64,000 bases of DNA from CAUPWF01 sp036656615 (GTDB lineage Bacteria > Bacillota > Clostridia > Lachnospirales > Lachnospiraceae): assembly GCA_036656615.1 (NCBI GenBank), contig JAVXHY010000004.1:1-64000 (forward strand). Direction: 5' to 3'. Shown one piece after another: positions 42,102 to 51,488 of this stretch. The position numbers were made by a program, and so were the translations under genes. A model generated the notes under the pieces. That model saw nothing but the letters and a program-made list of their open reading frames with translations. It was not told the origin of the DNA and searched no databases. How positions within the stretch are numbered: the stretch's first letter is position 1; each line of letters begins with the position of its first letter.

Positions 42102-42755
42102 ATGAACAAAGAAAAAGCTCAATTAATGCAAAAAGAAGTGTGTAATATCGCACAAAAAATGTATCACAGTGGTTTGGTGGCAGGAACTTGGGGAAATATT
42201 TCAGCGAGAATAGATGAAGATTATATGGTGATTACGCCATCGGGTATGGATTATGAACGTCTTTGTCCAAAAGAGATGGTTGTTGTAAATATGCATGATC
42301 AAACTTATGAAGGAAAATTAAAACCATCGATTGAAGCAATTGTTCATGCTAGAATTTATCTTAATAGGCCAGAGGCAAATGGAATTATGCATACCCATTC
42401 TACCAATGCACTGACTGTTGCAACCGCTAGAAAAGGACTTCCGCCCATCTGTGATGATCAGGTCCAAATTTTAGGTGGAGATGTTCGTCTAGCGCCTTAT
42501 ACAATGCCAAGTTCAGAAGAAATGGCAGTAGAAGTAACAAAAGCGTTGGATGGTAGGATGGGAGCGCTCATTGCTAATCATGGCGCTATAACCATTGGGC
42601 GTGATTTAAATGAGGCATTTATCGGTTCACAGGTATTAGAGAAAACAGCTACTATTTATCTTGGCACACAATGTATTGGGGGACCAGTAGAAATATCTAA
42701 AGAAGACTGTGAATTTTTTCATGAATTTTTCTTACATAAATATGGGCAGAAATAA
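42102..42755 (+). CDS. class II aldolase, FucA-like
   Basis: The 217 residues match L-fuculose-1-phosphate aldolase and related enzymes in length. TWGNISARI, TPSGMDYE, KPSIEAIVHARIY, MHTHSTNALTV (zinc His pair), MPSSEEMA and NHGAITIG are visible. It lacks the TTHADY motif of 4-epimerases, so it should cleave a phosphorylated sugar to dihydroxyacetone phosphate or a two-carbon aldehyde. It is the last gene of the SorC operon and starts behind GGAGG. Confidence 0.88.
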   Translation: MNKEKAQLMQKEVCNIAQKMYHSGLVAGTWGNISARIDEDYMVITPSGMDYERLCPKEMVVVNMHDQTYEGKLKPSIEAIVHARIYLNRPEANGIMHTHSTNALTVATARKGLPPICDDQVQILGGDVRLAPYTMPSSEEMAVEVTKALDGRMGALIANHGAITIGRDLNEAFIGSQVLEKTATIYLGTQCIGGPVEISKEDCEFFHEFFLHKYGQK

Positions 42756-42759
42756 GAGA

Positions 42760-43368
42760 TTAGAGTTTTAATTTTAGTAGATTCGATTGTAGGAATGTTA
42801 AAAAAGCAACACCAATTACTAATAGTACACCTATAACGGGTTTGATTAGGGATGGGAAAAAGTAACATATCATAATTGGAAGTAACGGAATTATGCTAAT
42901 GACAATTGTATTAATGAAGTATTTAAAAGCCAGTGAAACACTGGCTTTTAGTGTTTCTAAAATATTTCCCTTATATTCAGCTTGAATAGGAAACAGATAA
43001 ATTGCAATGAAATAATATATAACAAAACAACCAATAATTAGATAGGAAGCTATATTTAATATGGGCATTGGATTTAAAATACAAATATTATAATCAAAAA
43101 TTAAAAATCCACCAATACTGACAATCAGAATCCATAGAATTGTTCTTCTGAAAAAATTTAATTTTAGATTCTTTATAAAATCGCCCCAAATAGAATAGGG
43201 CTCATGGCGTGCAATTTTCAAGGTGACTGCATAAAGCGCGGAAGTAGACGCACCTATAGTTATCAAGGGGAGAGAACAAAATAACCATAAAATATTTAAA
43301 AAAGTCAAATCAGCCATAGTATTAATATAACCGATAATTGGTTTGTCATAAAGAGAATTTGATTTCAT
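42760..43368 (-). CDS. YesL-family (DUF624) membrane protein
   Basis: The 202 residues have about five membrane helices and the YesL opening (NTMADLTFLNILWLFCSLPLIT, shown by MADLTFLNILWLFCSLP). TIGASTSALYAVTLKI is the conserved second motif. YesL proteins accompany sugar ABC transporters and two-component systems; their role is unknown. It is transcribed against the SorC operon and ends four bases from the aldolase stop. Confidence 0.9.
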   Translation of the reverse strand: MKSNSLYDKPIIGYINTMADLTFLNILWLFCSLPLITIGASTSALYAVTLKIARHEPYSIWGDFIKNLKLNFFRRTILWILIVSIGGFLIFDYNICILNPMPILNIASYLIIGCFVIYYFIAIYLFPIQAEYKGNILETLKASVSLAFKYFINTIVISIIPLLPIMICYFFPSLIKPVIGVLLVIGVAFLTFLQSNLLKLKL

Positions 43369-43572
43369 AGAAATACCTCCAAATTTTATAATATTATAAT
43401 TCTATCATGACAAATGGTGCTTGTCACTAGTCAATAGTAGTAGAAATTCATATATTTAAAAAAAATTTAAAAATATTATATTTCCTTTTGATAATTCCAT
43501 AAAAGGATTATACTATATATAGAATTTTATATGAAGAGTCAAAATGTGAATGATTTTGGAAGGAGATTAAGT

Positions 43573-44748
43573 GTGAAAAATACAAGGGTTTTTTTGATTG
43601 TTCTTGATAGCTTTGGTATTGGAAATGCTCCTGATGCAGATCAATTTGGAGATGTGGGCAGTAACACGTTACGATCTATTATCAAATCAAAAGAATATGA
43701 TACACCGGTAATGAAGGAACTGGGTCTATTTAATATTGAGGGTGTAGAATATGAGGAAAAAGAACTATGTCCGAAAGGAAGCTTTGGAAGATTGCAAGAG
43801 GCATCTCAAGGGAAAGATACAACAATAGGACATTGGGAGATTGCTGGCATAGTTTCACATAATCCATTGCCAACCTTTCCACATGGATTCCCAAAAGATT
43901 TTTTAAATGAATTCTCAAAGATAACTGGTCGAGGAATCTTATGTAATCAACCTTATTCTGGCACGGATGTCATTCGTGATTATGGAGAAGAACATGAAAA
44001 AACAGGAGATTTAATTATATATACATCAGCAGACAGTGTACTACAAATTGCTGCTCATGAAAAAATTATTCCGATTAAACAACTATATAAATACTGTGAA
44101 ATTGCAAGAGCTATGCTTACAGGACCTACTGGGGTTGGACGGGTAATTGCAAGACCGTTTATTGGCACGCCACCTCATTATCAGCGGACTATAAATCGAC
44201 ATGATTTTTCTTTACTTCCACCAAAGGAAACGATGCTTGATTGTTTATTGAATGCGGGATATGAGACTTATGGAATTGGGAAAATTTACGATATTTTCGC
44301 AGGAAAAGGAATTAAATATACACAAAAAATTAATAGTAATGAAGATGGAATGAATCGAACCATTCAGATGCTAGATCAGAATTTTTCTGGAATTTGTTTT
44401 GTGAATTTGGTTGATTTTGATATGGTATATGGACATCGTAATGATATAGATGGATATGCAAGAGCGGCAACAATGTTTGACAGACAACTTTATACTTTTA
44501 TAAAAGGAATGAAAGACAATGATATTTTGATGATTACAGCGGATCATGGCTGCGATCCTGGTTATAAAGGAACTGACCATACAAGAGAATGTGTTCCAAT
44601 ATTAACATATGGAAATAATATTAAGGGAAATAATTCTATTGGAACTCGATATTCTTTTGCAGATGTGGGAGCAACCATTCTAGAAATATTTCAACTTCCT
44701 AATTGTACGGATGGGATTAGCTTCCAATCAGAGATAAGAAAAGGATAG
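43573..44748 (+). CDS. deoB: phosphopentomutase
   Basis: GTG 43573 is the start, seven bases after GAAGGAG; the upstream ATG at 43531 has no such site. The 391 residues carry the alkaline-phosphatase-superfamily metal sites: VLDSFGIGNAPDA, the phospho-Thr loop QGKDTTIGHWE and ADHGCDPGYKGTDHTRE with two Asp and three His for manganese. It interconverts (deoxy)ribose 1- and 5-phosphate. It heads the nucleoside salvage operon with cdd, pdp and the purine nucleoside phosphorylase. Confidence 0.95.
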   Translation: MKNTRVFLIVLDSFGIGNAPDADQFGDVGSNTLRSIIKSKEYDTPVMKELGLFNIEGVEYEEKELCPKGSFGRLQEASQGKDTTIGHWEIAGIVSHNPLPTFPHGFPKDFLNEFSKITGRGILCNQPYSGTDVIRDYGEEHEKTGDLIIYTSADSVLQIAAHEKIIPIKQLYKYCEIARAMLTGPTGVGRVIARPFIGTPPHYQRTINRHDFSLLPPKETMLDCLLNAGYETYGIGKIYDIFAGKGIKYTQKINSNEDGMNRTIQMLDQNFSGICFVNLVDFDMVYGHRNDIDGYARAATMFDRQLYTFIKGMKDNDILMITADHGCDPGYKGTDHTRECVPILTYGNNIKGNNSIGTRYSFADVGATILEIFQLPNCTDGISFQSEIRKG

Positions 44749-44761
44749 GAGTGTAAAGATT

Positions 44762-45211
44762 ATGATTGACAAGAAAGAATTAATATATCAAGCTTATGAA
44801 GCACAAAAATTTGCATATACGCCCTATTCTCATCTGCGAGTAGGTGCAGCTTTACTTGCAAAGAACGGGAAAATCTATAGAGGGTGTAATATTGAGAATG
44901 CTGCATATTCTCCTACAAATTGTGCGGAACGAACTGCGTTTTTCAAAGCCATATCTGAAGGTGAACAGTGTTTTGAGGCCATTGCTATTGTGGGAAATAT
45001 AGAAGGTGAACAACCTAGAGGAGAATATTGTGCGCCTTGTGGAGTGTGTAGACAGGTTATGATGGAATTTTGTGAAGCCCAGACATTCCAAATTATATTG
45101 GCGAAGAATCTGGAAGAATATAAGGTTTTTACATTGAATGAGTTGTTGCCTTTTGGTTTTGGCCCGAATAATCTATATATTGAAGGAGAAAACGAAGATG
45201 CGAATGTATGA
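44762..45211 (+). CDS. cdd: cytidine deaminase
   Basis: The 149 residues are of the tetrameric CDA type: YSHLRVGAALL, GCNIENAAYSP, catalytic CAERTAF (Cys and Glu) and PCGVCRQVM (two zinc Cys). It deaminates cytidine and deoxycytidine to uridine forms for the pyrimidine phosphorylase encoded next. Its 3' end overlaps the pdp start by 14 bp, indicating coupled translation. About 15 residues longer than B. subtilis Cdd at the C-terminus. Confidence 0.95.
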   Translation: MIDKKELIYQAYEAQKFAYTPYSHLRVGAALLAKNGKIYRGCNIENAAYSPTNCAERTAFFKAISEGEQCFEAIAIVGNIEGEQPRGEYCAPCGVCRQVMMEFCEAQTFQIILAKNLEEYKVFTLNELLPFGFGPNNLYIEGENEDANV

Positions 45212-46523
45212 TTTGATCATGAAAAAAAGGAATGGAGAGGAACTAAGCCATGACGAAATTACAAATATGATCAGTGAATATGTGGAAGGAGTAATACCTG
45301 ATTACCAAATGTCAGCTTTATTAATGGCTGTATATTTTCAAGGTATGTCGGAAACAGAGATATTTGCTTTGACTAAGGCAGTGGCATATTCTGGAGAAAT
45401 AGTGGATTTATCTGAAATTGAAGGCATCAAGGTGGATAAACATTCCACGGGTGGTGTGGGTGATAAGACAACATTGATTATTGCTCCCATTGTGGCAGCG
45501 TGTGGGGTGAAGGTAGCAAAAATGTCTGGGCGAGGCTTGGGTCATACTGGTGGAACGGTGGATAAGCTGGAATCTATCCCAGGGTTTCAGACAACGCTTA
45601 CAAGACAAAGGTTCCTGGAAGTGGTGAATCAAACAGGGTTAAGTATTATTGGTCAATCAGGTAATTTGGCTCCGGCAGATAAGAAACTGTATGCATTACG
45701 TGACGTGACGGCGACTGTTGATAGTATTCCGTTGATTGCTGCTTCTATCATGAGCAAGAAATTAGCGTCAGGAAATGATTGTATCCTTTTAGATGTTAAA
45801 ATGGGAAGCGGTGCATTTATGAAAAGCCTAGATGAAGCCATTGCATTGGCAAAGGTCATGGTGTCTATTGGAGAAGAAGCAGGAAAGAAAACGTTGGCAC
45901 TTATTACGGATATGGATGCTCCACTGGGGTATTATATAGGAAATAGTTTGGAAGTGATAGAAGCAGCGAATACACTCAAAGGAAACGGACCAAAGGATTT
46001 GACAGAGGTATGCTTGAATTTGGCGGGCAATATGTTGTTTCTTGCTGGAAAAGGAGATTTAGATACTTGTGTGACTATGGCGAAACATGCAATTATGAAT
46101 GGAAATGCATTGGAAAGAATGATTGCAATGGTGGAAGCACAAGGTGGAAATTCACAAGTTATTAAAGATACGGCGAATTTTGAAAAAGCTTCCTATAGTT
46201 GCCAGGTTGTTGCTAAATGTTCGGGATATATTACAAGTGTGGATACAGAAAAATGTGGAATTGCATCTGCTGTGTTAGGAGCAGGACGAGAAACAAAAGA
46301 AAGCAAAATTGATTTTACGGCGGGTATAATCTTACATTATAAAGTTGGAGATTGGGTAGAAAAAGGAAAATCAATTGCAACTTTATATGCGTCCAATAAA
46401 GCTTTGTTTGCAAGAGCACAACAAGTATATGAAGAGGGAATCATAATAGGAGACACAAAACCAAAAGAAAAACCACTGATATTAGCGAGAATTACTGCAA
46501 ATAAAGTGGAGAAATATATATAA
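45198..46523 (+). CDS. pdp: pyrimidine-nucleoside phosphorylase
   Basis: ATG 45198 follows AAGGAG by nine bases; the longer frame lies inside cdd and is not used. The 441 residues show MRMYDLIMKKRNGEEL, KHSTGGVGDKTTL (phosphate site), SGRGLGHTGGTVDKLES, MSKKLASG and the C-terminal PYNP_C domain (AGIILHYKVGDWVEKG). It splits uridine and thymidine with phosphate, giving the pentose 1-phosphates used by DeoB. Confidence 0.95.
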   Translation: MRMYDLIMKKRNGEELSHDEITNMISEYVEGVIPDYQMSALLMAVYFQGMSETEIFALTKAVAYSGEIVDLSEIEGIKVDKHSTGGVGDKTTLIIAPIVAACGVKVAKMSGRGLGHTGGTVDKLESIPGFQTTLTRQRFLEVVNQTGLSIIGQSGNLAPADKKLYALRDVTATVDSIPLIAASIMSKKLASGNDCILLDVKMGSGAFMKSLDEAIALAKVMVSIGEEAGKKTLALITDMDAPLGYYIGNSLEVIEAANTLKGNGPKDLTEVCLNLAGNMLFLAGKGDLDTCVTMAKHAIMNGNALERMIAMVEAQGGNSQVIKDTANFEKASYSCQVVAKCSGYITSVDTEKCGIASAVLGAGRETKESKIDFTAGIILHYKVGDWVEKGKSIATLYASNKALFARAQQVYEEGIIIGDTKPKEKPLILARITANKVEKYI

Positions 46524-46545
46524 AAATTAAGGAAAGAGGTGTGAA

Positions 46546-47376
46546 ATGAACACAGTATATGATAAATTGGATACCTGTTTCAAAAGCTTACAAGAACAAG
46601 TATATTTTAAACCTAAAGTAGCATTAGTATTAGGAACGGGATTGGGTCATTATGCAGATGAAATTCAAATCGAATCAACTCTTGCTTATGCAGATATAGA
46701 AGGTTTTCCAATCTCAACTGTTATAGGGCATAAAGGACGATTTGTATTTGGATATGTGAAGGGTGTTCCAGTTGTTATTATGCAGGGACGTGTACATTAT
46801 TATGAAGGCTATTCTATGTCAGATGTGGTTTTGCCAATCCGATTAATGGGGATGATGGGTGCAGAAAAGTTAATCCTAACGAATGCAGCAGGAGGGGTGA
46901 ATTATGAATATGAACCTGGAGATTTTATGTTAATCAAAGATCATATTTCACAATTTGTTCCTAGTCCATTAATTGGTCCCAATCTAGATTTGCTAGGTGT
47001 CAGATTTCCTGATATGGGTAATGTGTATAACAAGAAATTAAGAACGAAAATCAAAGAGAGTGCATGTTCTTTGAATATTTCGTTAAGAGAAGGGGTTTAT
47101 GTGCAACTGAGTGGACCAAATTATGAAACACCAAGTGAAATTAAAATGTGTCGAATATTGGGTGGTGATGCAGTTGGTATGAGTACTGCCTGTGAGGCTA
47201 TGGCTGCAAATCATATGGGGATCCAAGTGTGCGGAATTTCTTGTATTACTAATTTGGCTTGCGGGATGTCAGAAAAGGAGTTAAATCATAACGAAGTGCA
47301 GGAAACGGCTACTCGTGTAGAAGCTCAATTCAAACAATTGATTACTGGGATTGTTTATGGCATTGCAAATGAATAA
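46546..47376 (+). CDS. punA: purine-nucleoside phosphorylase, trimeric type
   Basis: The 276 residues are typical of the trimeric PNP family: LVLGTGLGHYAD, GHKGRFVFG, MQGRVHYYEGY (phosphate His), LTNAAGG, SGPNYETPSE (catalytic Glu) and VGMSTACEAMAA. Met219-like and Asn (SCITNLACG) residues contact the purine. It is the last gene of the deoB operon; together the four enzymes turn nucleosides into bases and pentose phosphates. Confidence 0.94.
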   Translation: MNTVYDKLDTCFKSLQEQVYFKPKVALVLGTGLGHYADEIQIESTLAYADIEGFPISTVIGHKGRFVFGYVKGVPVVIMQGRVHYYEGYSMSDVVLPIRLMGMMGAEKLILTNAAGGVNYEYEPGDFMLIKDHISQFVPSPLIGPNLDLLGVRFPDMGNVYNKKLRTKIKESACSLNISLREGVYVQLSGPNYETPSEIKMCRILGGDAVGMSTACEAMAANHMGIQVCGISCITNLACGMSEKELNHNEVQETATRVEAQFKQLITGIVYGIANE

Positions 47377-47538
47377 AGAAAGTGAAAAACAGTTTATAGA
47401 TTCATAAGATGTTTCCATAGATTTGCTTGACGCATGGTTTTTGGTTAGCTATAATTATTTTAATTGCAGAAGATGTTTGAAGAATAAGAGTTTGCTTGAA
47501 AATAATTAGTCTGCATAAATTCATAGAGGAGACAATAT

Positions 47539-48402
47539 ATGTATCAGGTAGGATTAATCTTAGAAGGCGGCGGTATGCGAGGTGTATACACAGCAGGAGT
47601 ATTGGATTTCTTTTTAAAGGAAAACATAGAAATCCAAAATTGTTATGGCGTTTCGGCTGGATTGTTAAATGGAATGAATTATGTTGCAAAACAGGTAGGG
47701 AGGACATATCGTACGGTGGTTAATTATATACACGACAAAAATTATTGCAGTGTTTATAGTTTATTAACCACGGGCAATTTTTTTGGAACGGATATGCTTT
47801 ACAACCGAATACCAAATGAACTGGATCCATTTGATTATGAAACATTTGCAAATAGTAAAAGCAAGCTTACAGCAGTATATAGCAACGCGGATACTGGACA
47901 GGCTGAATATAGGAAACTTACCGATATTAAAAAAGAAATGTGCTATGTACAGGCATCCTGCTCGCTGCCCCTACTGTCTAGAATGGTTTCTATAAATGGA
48001 ACCAATTATTTAGATGGAGGTATTACAGACAGCATTCCTATAGAAAAAGCTATGCGAGATGGCAACAAAAAAAATATTGTTATTTTAACTAGACATGATG
48101 GATATCAGAAGAAAGAAGCAAGGCTGCAATACATTTTGGGGAAAGTATTGTACCCAAATCATAAGGAACTGTTACAGGCAGGGAGGGCAAGACATTTGCT
48201 TTACAATCGGCAGCTGGAACTTGTCAAAAAGCAAGAACAGATGAAACAGGCATTTGTTATTCGCCCAGAGTTTCCAGTGACAATTAGTCGTGGAGAAAAA
48301 GATAAAACAAAATTAAAGGCTCTCTATGAACAAGGATATATGGATGCAAAACATCATTACATAGATATACTCGAATTTTTACATGGAACAAGTGCAATCT
48401 AG
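47539..48402 (+). CDS. patatin-like phospholipase
   Basis: The 287 residues show the patatin dyad and oxyanion hole: LEGGGMRGVYTAGVL, nucleophile Ser in GVSAGLLN and Asp in LDGGITDSIP. There is no signal peptide, so it is cytoplasmic (YlbK/RssA type rather than secreted). It acts on acyl esters of phospholipids in characterised relatives; its role here is unknown. AGAGGAG lies 11 bp upstream of the ATG. Confidence 0.92.
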   Translation: MYQVGLILEGGGMRGVYTAGVLDFFLKENIEIQNCYGVSAGLLNGMNYVAKQVGRTYRTVVNYIHDKNYCSVYSLLTTGNFFGTDMLYNRIPNELDPFDYETFANSKSKLTAVYSNADTGQAEYRKLTDIKKEMCYVQASCSLPLLSRMVSINGTNYLDGGITDSIPIEKAMRDGNKKNIVILTRHDGYQKKEARLQYILGKVLYPNHKELLQAGRARHLLYNRQLELVKKQEQMKQAFVIRPEFPVTISRGEKDKTKLKALYEQGYMDAKHHYIDILEFLHGTSAI

Positions 48403-48432
48403 ATGAAGTGTGAACGTAATGGGAGAAGATGT

Positions 48433-49326
48433 GTGAAAAAAAAGAGAGCTGTTGTATTTGTACTTTTGGCGGGTATCTTATGGGGAAGCTTGGGAATTAC
48501 AGTTCGTGTATTATCTTCCTTAGGGTTGTCAGCAATTCAAATTGTAGTATGCCGGTTTATTGGTGCAGCTGTGGTGCTGTTGCTTTGTTTTGGAGTTGCT
48601 GATCGAAAGAAACTATATATTGAAAAAAAGGATATCAAATACTTTATTGTATTTGGTCTTTTTGGTTTTCTGTTTTATCATATTTGTTATACGGTTACGA
48701 TACAATTAACCTCTCTGTCTATTGCAGTTGCGTTACTTTATACTTCACCTATTTGGGCAATGCTGGTATCTATCCCTGTTTTTCATGAACAGCTTACAAA
48801 AACAAAAGGGATGGCTATTTTTTTAAGTTTCTTGGGATGTGGAATGATGTCAGGAGTATTGTCAGGAGGACTAGAAGTGGTTCCTCTTGGAATATTGACT
48901 GGACTTTTGGCGGGAATTGGATATGGAAGTTATGGAGTGTTTGCAAAGATATTAATTAAGAAATATCATGCATGGACTGTTACTTTTTATGTATTTCTCA
49001 TATCTAGTGTGGGCGGATTTTTTATATGTCATCCCAAAGAACTTGCTATAACATTATTTGATAATCCAGTGATCATTCTATATATTTTGATTGCTTCTAT
49101 TGTATGTTTTGTGATTCCTTTTGGTATTTACAATCTAGCACTAAATGATATTGAAGCAAGCCGGGCAGCTGTAATTGTATCCATTGAACCAGTGATGGCT
49201 ACTATTTTTGGAGTTGTTATCTATAAGGAAACTTTATCCGTGCCAATTATCATTGGTATGTGCTGTGTATTGGCTGCAATTTTCATTTTAAATAAGAGAA
49301 AAGAATATTTTATAAAAAATTTATAA
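48433..49326 (+). CDS. EamA/DMT-superfamily transporter
   Basis: I prefer GTG 48433 behind GGGAGAAG; an ATG at 48403 is in frame and joins the patatin stop. The product has ten membrane helices in two EamA halves (ILWGSLGITVRVLS in the first, GIGYGSYGVFAKIL in the second) and ends in a basic tail. Such transporters export amino acids or metabolites; the substrate cannot be read. It is next to the patatin gene in the same direction. Confidence 0.88.
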   Translation: MKKKRAVVFVLLAGILWGSLGITVRVLSSLGLSAIQIVVCRFIGAAVVLLLCFGVADRKKLYIEKKDIKYFIVFGLFGFLFYHICYTVTIQLTSLSIAVALLYTSPIWAMLVSIPVFHEQLTKTKGMAIFLSFLGCGMMSGVLSGGLEVVPLGILTGLLAGIGYGSYGVFAKILIKKYHAWTVTFYVFLISSVGGFFICHPKELAITLFDNPVIILYILIASIVCFVIPFGIYNLALNDIEASRAAVIVSIEPVMATIFGVVIYKETLSVPIIIGMCCVLAAIFILNKRKEYFIKNL

Positions 49327-49416
49327 AAGTTCAGAAAAGTTCATTTGCTATTTTCACTTGATTGACTTACCATAATAGTAAGACCGAGTATAGACGCTTA
49401 AAGGAGAGGTGAGTTT

Positions 49417-49935
49417 ATGAAGTACAAAGTAGTATTTGTAAGTCAGACGGGAAATACAGAAAAACTGGCAAAAGCAATATATCAGGCTATTCCAGATAGT
49501 TCCAAAGATATTCAAAGACTTCTAGATGATAATGGTGATGAAACGGCGGATACGTATTTTATAGGTTTTTGGACTGATCGTGGTACTTGTAGTATGGAGG
49601 TATTAGATTATCTTTCGGAGTTACATGACAAAAATATTGCTTTATTTGGAACTTGTGGTTTTGGCACGGATGAATCCTATTATCAGAGAATAGGGAAAGA
49701 AGTAAGTGTGTGGATTCCGGATGATAGCCGTTATTGTGGAACGTTTATGTGTCAAGGAAAGATGCCTATGAGTGTTAGGAATAAGTACGAGCAGATGCTG
49801 GAGAACAAAGAGAAGGCGGACAAGGCGCGAAAAATGATTCGCAATTTTGATGAAGCTTTATTACATCCTAACAAGGAGGATTTTGAACAGTCCGATATTT
49901 TTGTAAATAATGTCATTCATATGTTGAAAAAGTAA
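49417..49935 (+). CDS. flavodoxin-family protein
   Basis: The 172 residues start with the FMN phosphate loop SQTGNTEKLA, followed by GFWTDRGTCS and FGTCGFGTDESY flavin loops. A C-terminal extension of about 40 charged residues (NKYEQMLENKEKADKAR) exceeds normal flavodoxins, resembling the Flavodoxin_4 group. It should shuttle electrons to an unknown partner. AGGAGAGG precedes the start. Confidence 0.88.
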   Translation: MKYKVVFVSQTGNTEKLAKAIYQAIPDSSKDIQRLLDDNGDETADTYFIGFWTDRGTCSMEVLDYLSELHDKNIALFGTCGFGTDESYYQRIGKEVSVWIPDDSRYCGTFMCQGKMPMSVRNKYEQMLENKEKADKARKMIRNFDEALLHPNKEDFEQSDIFVNNVIHMLKK

Positions 49936-49980
49936 GATATATTTTGAATTTATATAAAGTAGTTACGGAAGAAAAGAATG

Positions 49981-50026
49981 TAGGGCGTTGTTTAGTTAAC
50001 AGAAAGGTTAGCTAAGTGATGCCTTA
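49981..50026 (+). terminator. 20-bp hairpin with G-U pairs before pyrH
   Basis: Bases 49981-50000 pair with 50007-50026 around an AGAAAG loop. All 20 positions pair when G-U wobbles are allowed (about six), which works only as plus-strand RNA. TTTTT follows at 50028-50032. Terminator of the flavodoxin gene, or attenuator for the pyrH operon. Confidence 0.7.
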
Positions 50027-50124
50027 GTTTTTGGAGTTTTACAATTACTATATTTACTAAGATGGATTTATATGATAAAATTAAACGATATATAAAGAAA
50101 AGATGTAATACCAAGGAGAGACAT

Positions 50125-50820
50125 ATGAAAAGAGTATTGTTAAAACTAAGCGGAGAAGCGTTGGCGGGAGATAAGAAGACAGGATTTGACGAAGCAACGT
50201 GTATTGGTGTTGCACACCAAGTAAAACAATTAGTGGACGAAGGTATTCAAATAGCAATTGTTACTGGAGGCGGGAATTTCTGGAGAGGAAGAACAAGTGA
50301 AACGATTGATCGAACCAAAGCGGATCAGATCGGAATGCTGGCTACTGTTATGAATTGTATTTATGTATCAGACATATTTAGGTTTGTTGGTATGGATACG
50401 GAAGTATTTACGCCATTTGTATGTGGAGCATTTACCAGTTTGTTTTCAAAGGATGCTGCAGTAGAAGCATTGAATAAGGGAAAGGTTATTTTTTTTGCGG
50501 GAGGAACAGGACATCCTTATTTTTCTACAGATACGGGAGCAGTATTACGGGCAATTGAAATTGAAGCAGAAGCCATGTTATTAGCAAAAGCAATTGATGG
50601 AATTTATGATAGTGACCCTAAGACCAATCCATCTGCAAAAAAATACAATGAGATATCAATACAGGAAATAATTGATCAAAAATTAGCAGCTATTGATTTG
50701 ACAGCATCTGTTCTATGTATGGAAAACAGTATGCCGATGTTGGTTTTTGGTTTAAATGAAACAAATAGTATTGTGGAAACTATAAATGGTAAATTTACAG
50801 GAACAAAGGTTACAGTATAA
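50125..50820 (+). CDS. pyrH: UMP kinase
   Basis: ATG 50125 lies four bases after AAGGAGAG; the longer frame adds an unrelated N-terminus. The 231 residues match bacterial PyrH: RVLLKLSGEALAG, VTGGGNFWRG, DQIGMLATVMN, AGGTGHPYFSTDTGA and DGIYDSDPK. It phosphorylates UMP and is feedback-regulated by UTP and GTP. In many genomes rpsB and tsf precede it; here a flavodoxin gene does. Confidence 0.96.
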   Translation: MKRVLLKLSGEALAGDKKTGFDEATCIGVAHQVKQLVDEGIQIAIVTGGGNFWRGRTSETIDRTKADQIGMLATVMNCIYVSDIFRFVGMDTEVFTPFVCGAFTSLFSKDAAVEALNKGKVIFFAGGTGHPYFSTDTGAVLRAIEIEAEAMLLAKAIDGIYDSDPKTNPSAKKYNEISIQEIIDQKLAAIDLTASVLCMENSMPMLVFGLNETNSIVETINGKFTGTKVTV

Positions 50821-50860
50821 TATCGAATAAATATGACAATTCAAATTGGAGGAAAATAAA

Positions 50861-51412
50861 ATGAATGAAAGACTTAAAGTGTATGAAGAAAAAATGGGAA
50901 AATCCTATGCAAGTATGATGAGTGAACTAGGAACTATTCGTGCTGGACGGGCTAACCCTCATGTATTAGATCGCATTATGGTAGATTATTATGGTACACC
51001 TTCTCCACTTCAGCAAGTTGCCAATGTGTCTGTACCGGAAGCACGTATGATTCAGATTGTGCCTTGGGAAGCGAGTATGGTAAAGATGATTGAAAAGGCA
51101 ATTTTAGTATCTGATTTAGGTATTAATCCAACGAATGATGGTAAAATGATTCGTCTAGTATTTCCAGAATTAACAGAAGATCGCAGAAAGGCTCTTGTTA
51201 AAGACGTAAAGAAGAAAGGTGAAGCTGCAAAAGTTGCAATCCGTAATATCCGTAGAGATGGAAATGATGTAGTTAAAAAGTTAAAGGGCAGCGAAGTTTC
51301 GGAGGATGAGATTAAGGATTTGGAAGATGAATTACAAAAAATGACAGATAAATATATTGCAGATGTTGATAGGGCAATAGAAGAAAAATCTCAGGAAGTA
51401 CTTACAGTATAG
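50861..51412 (+). CDS. frr: ribosome recycling factor
   Basis: ATG 50861 follows TTGGAGG. The 183 residues carry the family motifs LGTIRAGRANP, YYGTPSPLQQVANVSVPEAR, DGKMIRLVFPELTEDRR and a long helical hairpin. It releases ribosomes from mRNA after termination. The position between pyrH and uppS is canonical. Confidence 0.96.
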   Translation: MNERLKVYEEKMGKSYASMMSELGTIRAGRANPHVLDRIMVDYYGTPSPLQQVANVSVPEARMIQIVPWEASMVKMIEKAILVSDLGINPTNDGKMIRLVFPELTEDRRKALVKDVKKKGEAAKVAIRNIRRDGNDVVKKLKGSEVSEDEIKDLEDELQKMTDKYIADVDRAIEEKSQEVLTV

Positions 51413-51488
51413 TCAAATATACACGGAGAGGGCAACGATTACCGTAAGCTCTCTCTTATGCGTTTTGGCAGCGGAAGGGAGAATAAGT

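Noticed and set aside
49936..50124. tRNA gene before pyrH
   Set aside because: The structure is one long hairpin, with no cloverleaf arms and no T-loop sequence.
51413..51488. Terminator between frr and uppS
   Set aside because: Only a five-base GAGAG/CTCTC stem is present, and the genes form a standard operon.
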